Part shown: piece by piece, positions 1 to 10,262 of the stretch
Layout of the letters: the number at the start of each line of letters is the position of its first letter
Numbering within the stretch: position 1 is the stretch's first letter
Assembly: GCF_031583025.1 (NCBI RefSeq)
Contig: NZ_CP134062.1
Coordinates: forward strand, 6,235,234-6,299,233
Reading direction: 5' to 3'
DNA: 64,000 nucleotides
Origin: Mycobacterium sp. Z3061
GTDB taxonomy: Bacteria; Actinomycetota; Actinomycetes; Mycobacteriales; Mycobacteriaceae
Notes under the pieces: model-generated
Seen by the model: only the letters and a program-made list of their open reading frames with translations
Databases searched by the model: none
What the model was told of the DNA's origin: nothing
Position numbers and translations under genes: made by a program

Positions 1-143
1 CCCGCTTCGCGGGCGTGGCCTATCCGGGTGAGACGCTGCAAGTCAACGTCTGGAAGGAAGACGGCCGCTTCCTGGCCGGCGTGGTCGCGCCGGCGCGCGA
101 CAACGCCGTCGTGTTGTCCGGCGTCGAACTCGTCCCGGCCTAG
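1..143 (+). CDS. hsd4B: MaoC-type 2-enoyl-CoA hydratase, C-terminal end (partial)
   Basis: Only the last 46 codons are present, read in the frame that ends at the TAG at 141-143. The residues (RFAGVAYPGETLQVNVW, then a GVELVPA end) look like the C-terminal strand of a MaoC/hot-dog hydratase of the Hsd4B/ChsH3 type (Rv3538 in M. tuberculosis). That family hydrates enoyl-CoA during steroid side-chain beta-oxidation. The gene beside ltp2 in M. tuberculosis supports this, although there a PPE gene (PPE63) separates the two and here a DUF559-type gene does. The start and catalytic residues lie outside the window. Confidence 0.75.
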   Translation, partial: RFAGVAYPGETLQVNVWKEDGRFLAGVVAPARDNAVVLSGVELVPA

Positions 144-159
144 CCCCTCTCCCCCCTTG

Positions 160-220
160 CGCCGAGCGTGCGGCCAGCCGCGCATTCGGTGCCCGGTGTG
201 CGGCTAGCCGCACATTCGGC
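160..220. repeat. 61-nt double-palindrome repeat, left copy
   Basis: Two short palindromes lie exactly 30 bp apart, centre to centre (about 175.5 and 205.5). The second is a perfect 18-bp palindrome, TGTGCGGCTAGCCGCACA, at 197-214. The whole unit aligns without gaps to 1102-1162, with 48 of 61 positions identical by hand count and in the same orientation. The stop codon of the neighbouring leftward gene (TAG on the minus strand, 206-204) falls at the centre of the 18-bp palindrome, so the repeat encodes the last residues of that protein. The outer ends read CGCCGAG and TTCGGC. Confidence 0.85.
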
Positions 221-1049
221 GGCCCAGCGCCGAACGGACACGACTGATGATCTCGGCGGACTTGTCGCCAGCGAGCACTCGAATCACAATCCAACCAAGA
301 CGCTCGAGCAGTTCCCGACGCCGGCTGTCCCACCTGTACTGCCCCTGATCGGTTCTGTGCTGCTCACCGTCATACTCAACAGCGACTTTCAAGTCAGGCC
401 AGCCCATGTCGAGGTAAGCGAACTCCTGACCATACTCGTCGCGCACCGGAATCTGGGTCTGCGGCCTGGAAAAGCCGGCTTGCACCAGCAGCACCCGCAG
501 CCACGACTCCTTTGGAGATTGCGCGCCAGCATCGAACAAGTCGACTGCCCGTCGCGCCCGCACAATCCCTCGTCGTCCACCGTATCGACGCGACAACAGT
601 TCTACGTCCACCGACTTGATGTCGGTCGCCCGAGCCAGCGCATCAATGGCCGCCACCGCCCTCGTGGTCGGATACCAGCAGCCGAGGTCCAAGGCAGTCC
701 TGACCGGCGAGGTGACAAGCATGCCGTCGTTCAGTTCTATCTCGTCTTCATCTATACGGTCGCGGTGCACGCGGATACCGGGCGGGCACCGTCGATTTCC
801 GTGCAGCAACTCCACTGCCTGACCATCGTCGACCCATCGGCTGCCGTGCAGTACAGCTGCCGAGTATCCCGCGAGCACACCACAGCGACCCGTCCACAGC
901 CACCCGGCCTCGGCTCGTGATTTGGCGGTGACCTCGGCACTCCGCCCGACATAGACATCTGGAAACAGTCGGCGATATCCGGTAGCCAGTTCAGACTTGG
1001 TCAAGGCTCCCGTAGCGAGGGCCTCGCTACCAATGAACGGCTGTCGCAC
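204..1049 (-). CDS. DUF559 / AbiEi-like domain protein, repeat-flanked
   Basis: This 281-residue protein has an N-terminal segment (about 1-90) resembling the winged-helix part of AbiEi-type type IV antitoxins (GSEALATGALTKSEL, then YRRLFPDVYVGR). Its C-terminal domain (about 180-281) has the signature of DUF559, a Vsr-like PD-(D/E)XK fold: VAVEYDGEQHR followed by RRELLERLGWIVIRV. A nuclease fold is inferred, and no activity is proved for most members. It is a paralogue of the gene at 16832-17692. It sits between 61-nt double-hairpin repeats and occupies the place of PPE63 in M. tuberculosis. No AbiEii-type toxin gene lies next to it, so a two-gene toxin-antitoxin module is not supported. Confidence 0.8.
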   Translation of the reverse strand: MRQPFIGSEALATGALTKSELATGYRRLFPDVYVGRSAEVTAKSRAEAGWLWTGRCGVLAGYSAAVLHGSRWVDDGQAVELLHGNRRCPPGIRVHRDRIDEDEIELNDGMLVTSPVRTALDLGCWYPTTRAVAAIDALARATDIKSVDVELLSRRYGGRRGIVRARRAVDLFDAGAQSPKESWLRVLLVQAGFSRPQTQIPVRDEYGQEFAYLDMGWPDLKVAVEYDGEQHRTDQGQYRWDSRRRELLERLGWIVIRVLAGDKSAEIISRVRSALGRRMCG

Positions 1050-1101
1050 GATGGCAGCCTCGCACGCAGGGCAGCTCCAGTCGCTTCAACTATCCACACC
1101 T

Positions 1102-1162
1102 CGCCGAGAGTGCGGCTAGCCGCACCTCCGCGAACGAGTGTGCGGCGAGCCGCACACTCGGC
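1102..1162. repeat. 61-nt double-palindrome repeat, right copy
   Basis: A direct copy of the unit at 160-220, with palindrome centres at about 1117.5 and 1147.5, again exactly 30 bp apart. The second palindrome is a perfect 12-bp stem with a 2-nt loop (arms CGAGTGTGCGGC at 1135-1146 and GCCGCACACTCG at 1149-1160). It lies just upstream of the DUF559-type gene and just downstream of the ltp2 stop codon, so it could also act as a transcription terminator for either side. Confidence 0.85.
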
Positions 1163-1175
1163 CACCGGGCAAGCC

Positions 1176-2333
1176 CTAGCCCAGGATCAATCCCGACGTC
1201 GGCACACCCGTCCCCGCGGTGACGAGCACATGCTCGACATCCGGCACCGGGTTGACTGAAGTGCCGCGCAGCTGACGAACCCCTTCGGCGATTCCGTTCA
1301 TGCCGTGGATGTAGGCCTCGCCGAGCTGCCCGCCGTGCGTGTTGATGGGCAGCCGCCCGCCGACCTCGATCGCGCCGTCGGCGATGAAGTCCTTGGCCTC
1401 ACCGCGCCCGCAGAATCCCAACTCTTCCAACTGAATCAGCGTGAACGGCGTGAAGTGGTCGTACAACACCGCGGTCTGAATGTCAGCGGGCGAAAGACCG
1501 GATTGCGACCACATTTGCTCGCCCACCACGCCCATCTCGGGCAGCCCGATCTCGGGCCGGTAGTAACTGACCATCGTGTACTGGTCGGGGCTGGATCCCT
1601 GCGCAGCCGCCTCGATCACGGCCGGCCGGTGCTTGAGGTCGCGCGCCCGCTCAGGCGACGTCACTACGATCGCCACCGCGCCGTCGGTCTCCTGGCAGCA
1701 GTCCAGCAGCCGCAACGGCTCGGCAATCCATCGCGAATTCTGGTGATCCTCAATGGTTATCGGCTTCTCGTAGAAGTAAGCCTTGGGATTCTTCGCCGCG
1801 TGCCGACGGTCGGCCACCGACACGGCGCCGAAATCCCGGCTACCGGCCCCTGACCAGTGCATGTAGCGCCGGGCGATCATTGCCACCTGCGCGGCCGGAG
1901 TCGAAAGCCCGTGCGGATACGAGAAGGAGTTGTCCACGCCCGTCGAGTCGGCGTTCTCGGTCAACCTCGTCTGCACCTGGCCGAAGCGCATGCCGGAGCG
2001 TTCGTTGAAAGCGCGGTAGGCGACCACCACGTCGGCCACCCCGGTGGCCACCGCCAGAGCCGCCTGCTGCACGGTGGCACACGCCGCGCCGCCGCCATAA
2101 CCGATCTTGGAGAAGAACTTCAGGTCACCGATACCGGCCGCGCGCGCCACCGCCACCTCGGTGTTGGTGTCCATGGTGAAAGTGGTCAGGCCGTCGACGT
2201 CCGAAGGCGACAGCCCCGCGTCATCCAACGCGTCCAAAACGGCCTCTGCGGCCAACCGCAGCTCGGACCGGCCGGAGTTCTTGGAGAAGTCGGTGGCGCC
2301 GATCCCGACGATCGCAGCCTTACCGGACAACAT
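1176..2333 (-). CDS. ltp2: Ltp2, steroid side-chain aldolase (thiolase-like)
   Basis: This 385-residue protein of the lipid-transfer/thiolase-like family starts GKAAIVGIGATDFSKNSGRSE and ends with the glycine-rich NTHGGQLGEAYIHG and VTAGTGVPTSG segments, as in Ltp2 (Rv3540c, 386 aa). Known Ltp2 proteins catalyse retro-aldol cleavage of the 17-hydroxy C22 side-chain CoA intermediate, releasing propionyl-CoA and leaving the C19 steroid. They work in complex with the DUF35 domain of the hydratase subunit ChsH2, encoded two genes upstream. It is the last gene of the leftward cyp125-chsE1-chsE2-chsH2-chsH1-ltp2 operon. The stop is followed by a strong palindrome at 1135-1160. Confidence 0.92.
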   Translation of the reverse strand: MLSGKAAIVGIGATDFSKNSGRSELRLAAEAVLDALDDAGLSPSDVDGLTTFTMDTNTEVAVARAAGIGDLKFFSKIGYGGGAACATVQQAALAVATGVADVVVAYRAFNERSGMRFGQVQTRLTENADSTGVDNSFSYPHGLSTPAAQVAMIARRYMHWSGAGSRDFGAVSVADRRHAAKNPKAYFYEKPITIEDHQNSRWIAEPLRLLDCCQETDGAVAIVVTSPERARDLKHRPAVIEAAAQGSSPDQYTMVSYYRPEIGLPEMGVVGEQMWSQSGLSPADIQTAVLYDHFTPFTLIQLEELGFCGRGEAKDFIADGAIEVGGRLPINTHGGQLGEAYIHGMNGIAEGVRQLRGTSVNPVPDVEHVLVTAGTGVPTSGLILG

Positions 2334-2735
2334 CTACGCGTCCCCCATCGTCAGCGTCACCGTCGCAATGACGTGATTGCCAAGGCTGTTGGCGCCGATC
2401 ACCTTTACCGTGATCAACCCGTCCTCGACCGCGGTCACCTCACCGGAGAACGTCACCGTGTCATAGGCGTACCACGGCACTCCGAGCCTCAGGCCGATCG
2501 ACTTGATCAACGCCGACGGGCCAGCCCAGTCGGTGATGTAGCGCTGCACCAGACCGGTATCCGTCAGGATGTTGACGAAGATGTCCTTGGAACCCTTGGC
2601 TTGCGCCAGATCGCGATCGTGGTGGACATCCTGAAAGTCTCTGGTAGCCAGGGCCGTCGAGATGATGAACGTAGGGGTCCCTTCGAGCTTCAGCTCAGGC
2701 AGCTGCAACCCGACTTCGAAAACAGGCGCGCTCAT
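2334..2735 (-). CDS. chsH1: ChsH1, MaoC-like enoyl-CoA hydratase subunit
   Basis: This 133-residue single hot-dog MaoC subunit corresponds to Rv3541c. The motif FQDVHHDRDLAQAKGSKDIFVN is the family's catalytic Asp/His segment. With ChsH2 it forms the heterotetramer that hydrates the 3-oxo-chol-4,17-diene-22-oyl-CoA side chain before aldol cleavage by Ltp2. I chose the ATG at 2735 rather than a start 30 nt upstream because it overlaps the chsH2 stop as ATGA (2735-2732), which signals translational coupling, and because MSAPVFEVG matches the family start. It ends immediately before the ltp2 start. Confidence 0.9.
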   Translation of the reverse strand: MSAPVFEVGLQLPELKLEGTPTFIISTALATRDFQDVHHDRDLAQAKGSKDIFVNILTDTGLVQRYITDWAGPSALIKSIGLRLGVPWYAYDTVTFSGEVTAVEDGLITVKVIGANSLGNHVIATVTLTMGDA

Positions 2736-3685
2736 GCGTCCGGCTCCCACGCATACAGCGTCCACTCGGGCCCGGAATCTCCGGCCGGGAAGTCGATATA
2801 CGTTGCGCGCACAGGCATTCCGATCTCCACCGCGGCGGGATCGACACCCCGCAACTCGCCCAGCATCCGGACGCCTTCCTCCAGTTCCACCAGCCCGATC
2901 ACGAAAGGCAATGTGCGGCCGGGCACTTTCGGCGCGTGGTGCACCACGAAGCTGTACACCGTGCCGCGACCGCTGGACACCGCATACTCCACCGGCGCCG
3001 CCGGGTCCTGCCAGACCGCCGGAACCGGCGGATGCTGCAACGAGCCGTCGGCAAGTTTCTGGATCCGCAGCTCGTGCGCCTTGACACCCTCCCAGAAGAA
3101 CGCCGTGTCCCGTGACGACGCCGGGCGCATCATGGCGTCCGCGTCGAGGTCATCCGGCACGGCCGAATCAGCAGACGCCGCAGCTGCCGGCTTGAATTTC
3201 AAGATGCGCCAGTTCATCTCGGCCACATCCTCGTCACCGACCCGCCACACGATGTGCTGGTTGATGAAGAAGCCCTCGCCTAAAGCGGTCTGTTTCGGCC
3301 CCACCACGTCACCCATCTCGGACGTGATGCTGACTTCTTCGCCGGGCCGCAGATAGCGGTGATAGGTCTGCTCGCAGTTGGTCGCGACCACTCCGATGTA
3401 GCCGTTGTCGTCGAACAGCTTCATCATCGGGCCCATTGGATCGTCGTCCGGACGAGCACCGTTGAGCCCGAACATGGTCCACACCTGGATCATCGCCGGA
3501 GGCGCCACCAGTCCCGGGTGCCCCACCGCACGGGCCGCGGCCTCGTCGACGTAGATCGGGTTGCGGTCTCCGATCGCCTCGACCCAGTTGTTGATCATGG
3601 GCTGGTTGACCGGATCCCGGCCAGTGCGCGGCTTACCGCCACCGGCCGCGACGATCTCCTCGATCGCGTCCTGCAGTTCGCTCAT
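2732..3685 (-). CDS. chsH2: ChsH2, MaoC-DUF35 fusion hydratase subunit
   Basis: This 317-residue protein has an N-terminal MaoC hot-dog domain (about 10-165, with GDRNPIYVDEAAARAVGHPGL) and a C-terminal DUF35 OB-fold (about 190-317, with GRGTVYSFVVHHAPKVPG). It corresponds to Rv3542c. The MaoC part pairs with ChsH1 for hydration, and the DUF35 part binds Ltp2. The ATG at 3685 overlaps the fadE29 stop (ATGA) and gives the family start MSELQDAIEEIV. A longer reading to 3982 runs antisense-free inside fadE29 in another frame and is not credible. The DUF35 zinc-ribbon cysteines are not evident. Confidence 0.9.
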   Translation of the reverse strand: MSELQDAIEEIVAAGGGKPRTGRDPVNQPMINNWVEAIGDRNPIYVDEAAARAVGHPGLVAPPAMIQVWTMFGLNGARPDDDPMGPMMKLFDDNGYIGVVATNCEQTYHRYLRPGEEVSITSEMGDVVGPKQTALGEGFFINQHIVWRVGDEDVAEMNWRILKFKPAAAASADSAVPDDLDADAMMRPASSRDTAFFWEGVKAHELRIQKLADGSLQHPPVPAVWQDPAAPVEYAVSSGRGTVYSFVVHHAPKVPGRTLPFVIGLVELEEGVRMLGELRGVDPAAVEIGMPVRATYIDFPAGDSGPEWTLYAWEPDA

Positions 3686-4845
3686 CGAGGCACCCTCGGC
3701 ACCTTGAGACCTGCCGCCGCGATCATCTCGCGCATGACCTCGTTGACGCCGCCGCCGAAGGTGATCACCAGGTTGCGTTTGGTCTGCGAGTCCAGCCACT
3801 CGAGCAGTTCCGCCGTTTCCGGCTCGGCCGGGTTCCCGTACTTGCCGACGATCTCTTCGGCCAGCCGTCCGATGTACTGAATCTTCTCGGTGCCAAAGAC
3901 TTTCGTCGACGCCGCGTCGGCCACGTTGATGTCCTCGCCGGCCGCCGCAACCTGCCAGTTCAGCAGCTCGTTGACCCGCCACATCGCATAGATCTCACCG
4001 AGCGCCCGCTTGACGTCGTGATGGTCGATCGGGGTGACACCATTGCCACCGGGCTTGGACGCCCATTCGTGCAGGCGGTCGTAGATGCCCGCGGTGCGGC
4101 CGGCCGGACCGAGCATCACCCGCTCGTTGTTGAGCTGGGTGGTGATCAGCCGCCATCCGCCGTTCTCCTCACCCACCAACATGTCGGCCGGCACCCGCAC
4201 GTCGTTGTAGTACGTGGCGTTGGTGTGGTGCGCGCCGTCGGAGAGGATGACCGGCGTCCAGGAATACCCCGGGTCCTTGGTATCGACGATCAGAATCGAA
4301 ATGCCTTTGTGCTTCACGGCTTCCGGATCGGTGCGGCAGGCCAGCCAGACGTAGTCGGCGTCGTGCCCGCCGGTGGTCCACATCTTCTGGCCGTTGACGA
4401 TGTACTCGTCGCCCTGGCGGACCGCCGAAGTTCGCAACGACGCCAGGTCGGTGCCGGCTTCCGGTTCGCTGTAGCCGATCGCGAAGTGCACCTCGCCGGC
4501 GAGAATTGCCGGCAGGAACTTCTTCTTCTGCGCCTCGGTGCCGAACTGCTGCAGCACCGGTCCCACCGTCTGCAGCGTCACCGCGGGCAGCGGCACGTCG
4601 GCACGATGCGCCTCGTTGACGAAGATGGACTGCTCGATCGGCCCGAATCCTAAGCCGCCGTACTCTTTCGGCCAGCCCACGCCGAGCTTGCCGTCCTTGC
4701 CCATCCGGCGGATCACCGCCCGGTAGGCCTCGTTGTGGCGGTCCTGCTCCATCGCCTTCGCCTCGTCGGACGAAATCAGGTTGGTGAAGTACTCGCGCAG
4801 TTCCGCCTGCAGCTGCCGCTGCTCCGGGGTCAAGTCGATAAACAT
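3682..4845 (-). CDS. fadE29: ChsE2 (FadE29), acyl-CoA dehydrogenase subunit
   Basis: This 387-residue protein is the same length as Rv3543c. It starts MFIDLTPEQRQLQAELREYF and carries acyl-CoA dehydrogenase motifs FAIGYSEPEAGTDLASL and VNGQKMWTTGG. In the known enzyme, FadE28 and FadE29 form an alpha2-beta2 heterotetramer that dehydrogenates the three-carbon side chain (3-oxo-4-pregnene-20-carboxyl-CoA). It follows fadE28 directly (the fadE28 stop is at 4846) and overlaps chsH2 by 4 nt. It is part of the KstR-controlled igr operon. Confidence 0.93.
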   Translation of the reverse strand: MFIDLTPEQRQLQAELREYFTNLISSDEAKAMEQDRHNEAYRAVIRRMGKDGKLGVGWPKEYGGLGFGPIEQSIFVNEAHRADVPLPAVTLQTVGPVLQQFGTEAQKKKFLPAILAGEVHFAIGYSEPEAGTDLASLRTSAVRQGDEYIVNGQKMWTTGGHDADYVWLACRTDPEAVKHKGISILIVDTKDPGYSWTPVILSDGAHHTNATYYNDVRVPADMLVGEENGGWRLITTQLNNERVMLGPAGRTAGIYDRLHEWASKPGGNGVTPIDHHDVKRALGEIYAMWRVNELLNWQVAAAGEDINVADAASTKVFGTEKIQYIGRLAEEIVGKYGNPAEPETAELLEWLDSQTKRNLVITFGGGVNEVMREMIAAAGLKVPRVPR

Positions 4846-5850
4846 CTAAACTCCAACCAAATCGAGACGGTGCGAAGGCCCACCCAGAAGCCGGGTCAGG
4901 TCCTTGATCGTGGAGTAGTACCGGTGCATCGGGTAGGTGATGTCCATACCCATGCCGCCGTGCAGGTGATGGCAGGTCTGCATCACCGGTGGCGCCTGCG
5001 AGGCCAGCCAGTAGCCGAGCACGTCCAGGTCGGAGCCGGCCTCGCGACCCTCGGCCAGCTTCCAGATCACCGCCTTGGACGCCAAATCAATTGTGCGCGA
5101 GGCAATGTAAACCTCCGCCAACTGCGCCGCGACGGTCTGGAAGGTCGACAACGGCTTGCCGAACTGCTTGCGCCCGGCCACATAGTCGGCGGTCAGTCGC
5201 AGCGCCCCCGCCACCAATCCGGCGGCATATGCGCCAATCATGCCCATTACCAACTGGTTCACCCGCACCGCCGATGCGCCCGCCAACACGTCGGTGTCGG
5301 CGACCGCGACGTCGGAGAAGCTCACCGTGTACTCGTCGGCGCCGCTGGACGTCGGAGTACGGACCAGCCCCACTCCGTCGGCCTTCGGCGACACCACCAC
5401 GACGCCACTGTCGGCCGTCACCAGGATCCAGTCCGCCGACTCCGCAAATCCGACACCGACTTTCACGCCGGACAACCGGCCGCCCGAGAAGGACACCGTC
5501 GGCCGGTCCGGCAGTGCGGACCCGGGTTCGTTGAGGGCGGCGGTCAACACCCCGCCCTTCGCTACCCCCACCAGGAACCGGTCCTGCTGTTCCTCGGACG
5601 CCAGGTCGAGCAGCGGCACCACACCGAAACCCAGGGTGACCAGTGCCGGTGTGATGGCGCCATGCCGGCCGGCTTCGGTGAGCACCGTGCCCACCTCGGC
5701 CAGTCCGACCCCGTCACCACCGAGACGTTCGGGCACGGCCAATGCCGTCACCCCGCCGTCGGCCAACGCTTTCCAGCTCAGTTCCCGGTCCAGAACCGAG
5801 GTCACGACGTCGGCGACGGCTTCTTGCTCTGCGCTGAGATTGAAGTCCAT
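4846..5850 (-). CDS. fadE28: ChsE1 (FadE28), acyl-CoA dehydrogenase subunit
   Basis: This 334-residue, somewhat degenerate acyl-CoA dehydrogenase subunit (339 aa in M. tuberculosis Rv3544c) starts MDFNLSAEQEAVADVVTSVL and carries the helical QFGKPLSTFQTVAAQLAEVY and HLHGGMGMDITYPMHRYY segments. Known ChsE1 partners ChsE2, and the active site is shared across the heterodimer. It lies between cyp125 (5 nt away) and fadE29 in one operon. Confidence 0.92.
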   Translation of the reverse strand: MDFNLSAEQEAVADVVTSVLDRELSWKALADGGVTALAVPERLGGDGVGLAEVGTVLTEAGRHGAITPALVTLGFGVVPLLDLASEEQQDRFLVGVAKGGVLTAALNEPGSALPDRPTVSFSGGRLSGVKVGVGFAESADWILVTADSGVVVVSPKADGVGLVRTPTSSGADEYTVSFSDVAVADTDVLAGASAVRVNQLVMGMIGAYAAGLVAGALRLTADYVAGRKQFGKPLSTFQTVAAQLAEVYIASRTIDLASKAVIWKLAEGREAGSDLDVLGYWLASQAPPVMQTCHHLHGGMGMDITYPMHRYYSTIKDLTRLLGGPSHRLDLVGV

Positions 5851-5855
5851 CGCGA

Positions 5856-7106
5856 TCAGTGCGCCGCCGCGCTGTTGCCGGTGTAATCGACCTGCCAGTG
5901 CTTGATTCCGTTGAGCCAGCCGGAGCGCAGCCGCTCGGGCTCACCGATCGGCGTGAGGTCCGGCATGTGGTCGGCGACCGCGTTGAAGATCAGGTTGATC
6001 GTCATGCGGGCCAGGTTGGCGCCGATGCAGTAGTGGGCGCCGGTGCCGCCGAAGCCGACATGCGGGTTGGGGTCGCGCAGGATGTTGAAGGTGTGCGGGT
6101 CGTCGAAGACGTCCTCGTCGAAATTGGCCGAGCGGTAGGACATCACCACCCGCTGGCCCTTCTTGATCTGTACGCCGCCCAACTCGGTGTCCTCACTGGC
6201 GGTGCGCTGGAAGGCCGACACCGGTGTGGCCCAACGGATGATCTCGTCGGCCGTGGTCGACGGGCGCTCCTTCTTGAAGAGCTCCCATTGATCTGGGTTG
6301 TTCGCCATGGCGATCATGCCGTGGGTGATCGAGTTGCGGGTGGTCTCGTTGCCGGCGACCGCGAGCATGATCACGAAGAAGCCGAACTCGTCATCCGACA
6401 GCTTCTCGCCGTCGATGTCGGCCTGGATGAGCGTCGTGACGATGTCGTCGGTGGGGTTCTGGTTCCGCTCCGCCGCCATCGCCATGGCGTACATGATCAA
6501 CTCCATCGACGACTGCGCGGGATCGACGGTGGCGTATTCCGGGTCGGTGCCACCGGTCATCTCGTTGGACCAGCGGAAGAGCTTGTCGCGGTCCTCCTGG
6601 GGGACCCCGAGCAGGCCCGCGATCGCCTGCAGCGGCAGCTCGCACGCCACCTGCTCGACGAAGTCGCCGCTGCCCGCGGTCGCCGCCGTCTTGGCAATGT
6701 TCTGGGCGCGCTGCGCCAGCTCGGCCTCCAGCCGTCCGATGGCCCGCGGAGTGAAGCCGCGGGAGATGATCTTGCGCAGCCGCGTGTGGTGGGGTGCGTC
6801 CATGTTGAGCATGACGCTGCGCTGCAGTTCGACCTGCTCGCGCTTCATCTCCGGCGGCCACGTCGGGATGGCGCCGTTCAGCCAGCTGGAGTAAACGTCG
6901 CTGCGCCGCGACACCTCCTTGACGTCGCCGTGCCGGGTGACGAGCCAATATCCGTGGTCCTCGAACCCACCCGCGCCGCCGGGGATGTCGACCCAGTGGA
7001 TCGGCTCCGCCTTGCGCAGCGCGGCAAGCTCCTCGACGGGCAATCCTGCGAGGTTGACGTCGGGGTCAAGGAAGTCGAAGTCGGCGGGAATGTTGGGGGG
7101 TGCCAT
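5856..7106 (-). CDS. cyp125: Cytochrome P450 Cyp125, steroid C26/C27 monooxygenase
   Basis: This 416-residue P450 has the I-helix oxygen-binding motif AGNETTRNS (about 250), a K-helix region and the haem loop FGGTGAHYCIG with the proximal cysteine at residue 360. It corresponds to Cyp125 (Rv3545c), which oxidises the terminal methyl of cholesterol or cholestenone to the carboxylic acid and starts side-chain breakdown. It is the first gene of the leftward operon. A KstR box at 7136-7149 lies about 30 bp upstream of the start, as expected for strong KstR repression. Confidence 0.94.
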   Translation of the reverse strand: MAPPNIPADFDFLDPDVNLAGLPVEELAALRKAEPIHWVDIPGGAGGFEDHGYWLVTRHGDVKEVSRRSDVYSSWLNGAIPTWPPEMKREQVELQRSVMLNMDAPHHTRLRKIISRGFTPRAIGRLEAELAQRAQNIAKTAATAGSGDFVEQVACELPLQAIAGLLGVPQEDRDKLFRWSNEMTGGTDPEYATVDPAQSSMELIMYAMAMAAERNQNPTDDIVTTLIQADIDGEKLSDDEFGFFVIMLAVAGNETTRNSITHGMIAMANNPDQWELFKKERPSTTADEIIRWATPVSAFQRTASEDTELGGVQIKKGQRVVMSYRSANFDEDVFDDPHTFNILRDPNPHVGFGGTGAHYCIGANLARMTINLIFNAVADHMPDLTPIGEPERLRSGWLNGIKHWQVDYTGNSAAAH

Positions 7107-7135
7107 GTACGGTGCGCTCCTTTTACAACACTATT

Positions 7136-7149
7136 TGCAACGTGTTCTA
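7136..7149. promoter_or_regulatory. KstR operator for cyp125
   Basis: The sequence TGCAACGTGTTCTA fits the published KstR consensus TnnAACnnGTTnnA at every fixed position. It is 29 bp upstream of the cyp125 start and divergent from fadA5, which has its own box at 7215-7228. Confidence 0.88.
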
Positions 7150-7214
7150 GTGCCAGTAAAACACGGCTCCTGCGCAGATAAAAGGCAGGTAACCATCCTC
7201 GCTTGTCATAGTAA

Positions 7215-7228
7215 TGAAACGTGTTCTA
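7215..7228. promoter_or_regulatory. KstR operator for fadA5
   Basis: TGAAACGTGTTCTA matches all fixed positions of TnnAACnnGTTnnA. It ends only 10 bp before the fadA5 ATG, so bound KstR would cover the ribosome-binding region and probably the transcription start; the message may be leaderless or nearly so. Confidence 0.88.
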
Positions 7229-7229
7229 G

Positions 7230-8402
<1,173 letters not shown>

Positions 8403-8406
8403 CTCC

Positions 8407-9259
<853 letters not shown>

Positions 9260-9304
9260 CTGCATTCATTCTGCGCCTGCGGCGTAGCCCACTCGCACAT
9301 CCGC

Positions 9305-9320
9305 ACCCTGGGCGCAGGGT
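9305..9320. terminator. Short hairpin between convergent ddn and SDR genes
   Basis: A perfect 6-bp stem, ACCCTG and CAGGGT, with a 4-nt loop GGCG lies in the 73-bp gap between two convergent genes. There is no T-tract on either side, so its role as a bidirectional terminator is inferred from position only. Confidence 0.4.
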
Positions 9321-9332
9321 CAACGCGAGAAG

Positions 9333-10247
9333 TTATGCCCCGTAAACCGGGACCGGCGTCCTCGACTTGGCCAGCAGGTCGGTGACCACCGGACCCAGCT
9401 CGGCGGGATCCCACTTCGCGCCCTTGTCGATCTGCGGCCCGTGCGCCCAGCCCTCGGCGACCCGGATCAGCCCGCCCTCGACTTCGAACACCTTGCCGGT
9501 GACGCCGCGGGATTCGACACTGCCCAGCCAGACCACCAGCGGCGAGACGTTCTCCGGGGCCATGGCGTCGAATCCGCCGTCCTCCGGCGCGGCCATGGTC
9601 TCGGCGAAGACGGCCTCGGTCATCCGGGTGCGGGCGGCGGGCGCGATCGCGTTGACCGTGATGCCGTAGCGCCCGAATTCGGCTGCGCTGACGAGAGTCA
9701 ACGCCGCGATGCCGGCCTTGGCGGCGGAGTAGTTACCCTGCCCGACGCTGCCCTGCAGACCGGCAGCCGAGCTGGTGTTGATGATGCGGGCGTTCAGGTC
9801 GTCCGGGCCGACGGTGCCGCCCTTGATCTGCCGGCGCCAGTAGGCCGCCGCGTGCCGCAAGGTGGCGAAGTGCCCCTTGAGGTGCACGCGGATGACGGCA
9901 TCCCACTCACTTTCGCTGGTGTTGGCCAACATTCGGTCGCGGATGAAGCCGGCGTTGTTGACCAGCACGTCCAAGCCGCCGAAGGTGTCGACGGCGGTGT
10001 CGATCAGGTTCTGCGCACCCGTCCAGTCGGCGACGTCGTCGCCGTTGGTGACGGCTTCCCCACCGGCAGCGGTGATTTCGTCGACCACCTGCTGCGCCGG
10101 GCTTTCGCCGGCCGAACCGTCCAGTCCCACCCCGATGTCGTTGACCACCACGCGCGCACCCTCCGCGGCGAACGCCAGGGCGTGCGCACGGCCGATGCCG
10201 CGGCCCGCACCGGTAACGATGACGACCCGTCCGTCAAGCAAACCCAT
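9333..10247 (-). CDS. Short-chain dehydrogenase/reductase (Rv3548c type)
   Basis: This 304-residue SDR has a Rossmann NAD(P)-binding motif TGAGRGIG near residue 12, NNAG near 90, and an active-site Tyr-x-x-x-Lys in NYSAAKAG. It corresponds by order to Rv3548c, a member of the KstR2 regulon whose substrate is not settled. The gene is downstream of another SDR gene (10263-11051), 15 nt apart, and both should be read from the KstR2 box at 11067-11080. Confidence 0.87.
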   Translation of the reverse strand: MGLLDGRVVIVTGAGRGIGRAHALAFAAEGARVVVNDIGVGLDGSAGESPAQQVVDEITAAGGEAVTNGDDVADWTGAQNLIDTAVDTFGGLDVLVNNAGFIRDRMLANTSESEWDAVIRVHLKGHFATLRHAAAYWRRQIKGGTVGPDDLNARIINTSSAAGLQGSVGQGNYSAAKAGIAALTLVSAAEFGRYGITVNAIAPAARTRMTEAVFAETMAAPEDGGFDAMAPENVSPLVVWLGSVESRGVTGKVFEVEGGLIRVAEGWAHGPQIDKGAKWDPAELGPVVTDLLAKSRTPVPVYGA

Positions 10248-10262
10248 ACTTACCTTCTCCCT

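Noticed and set aside
1857..3356. 499-residue plus-strand frame opposite ltp2-chsH1-chsH2
   Set aside because: It is rich in Arg, His and Gly with no domain, and lies fully antisense to three well-recognised genes.
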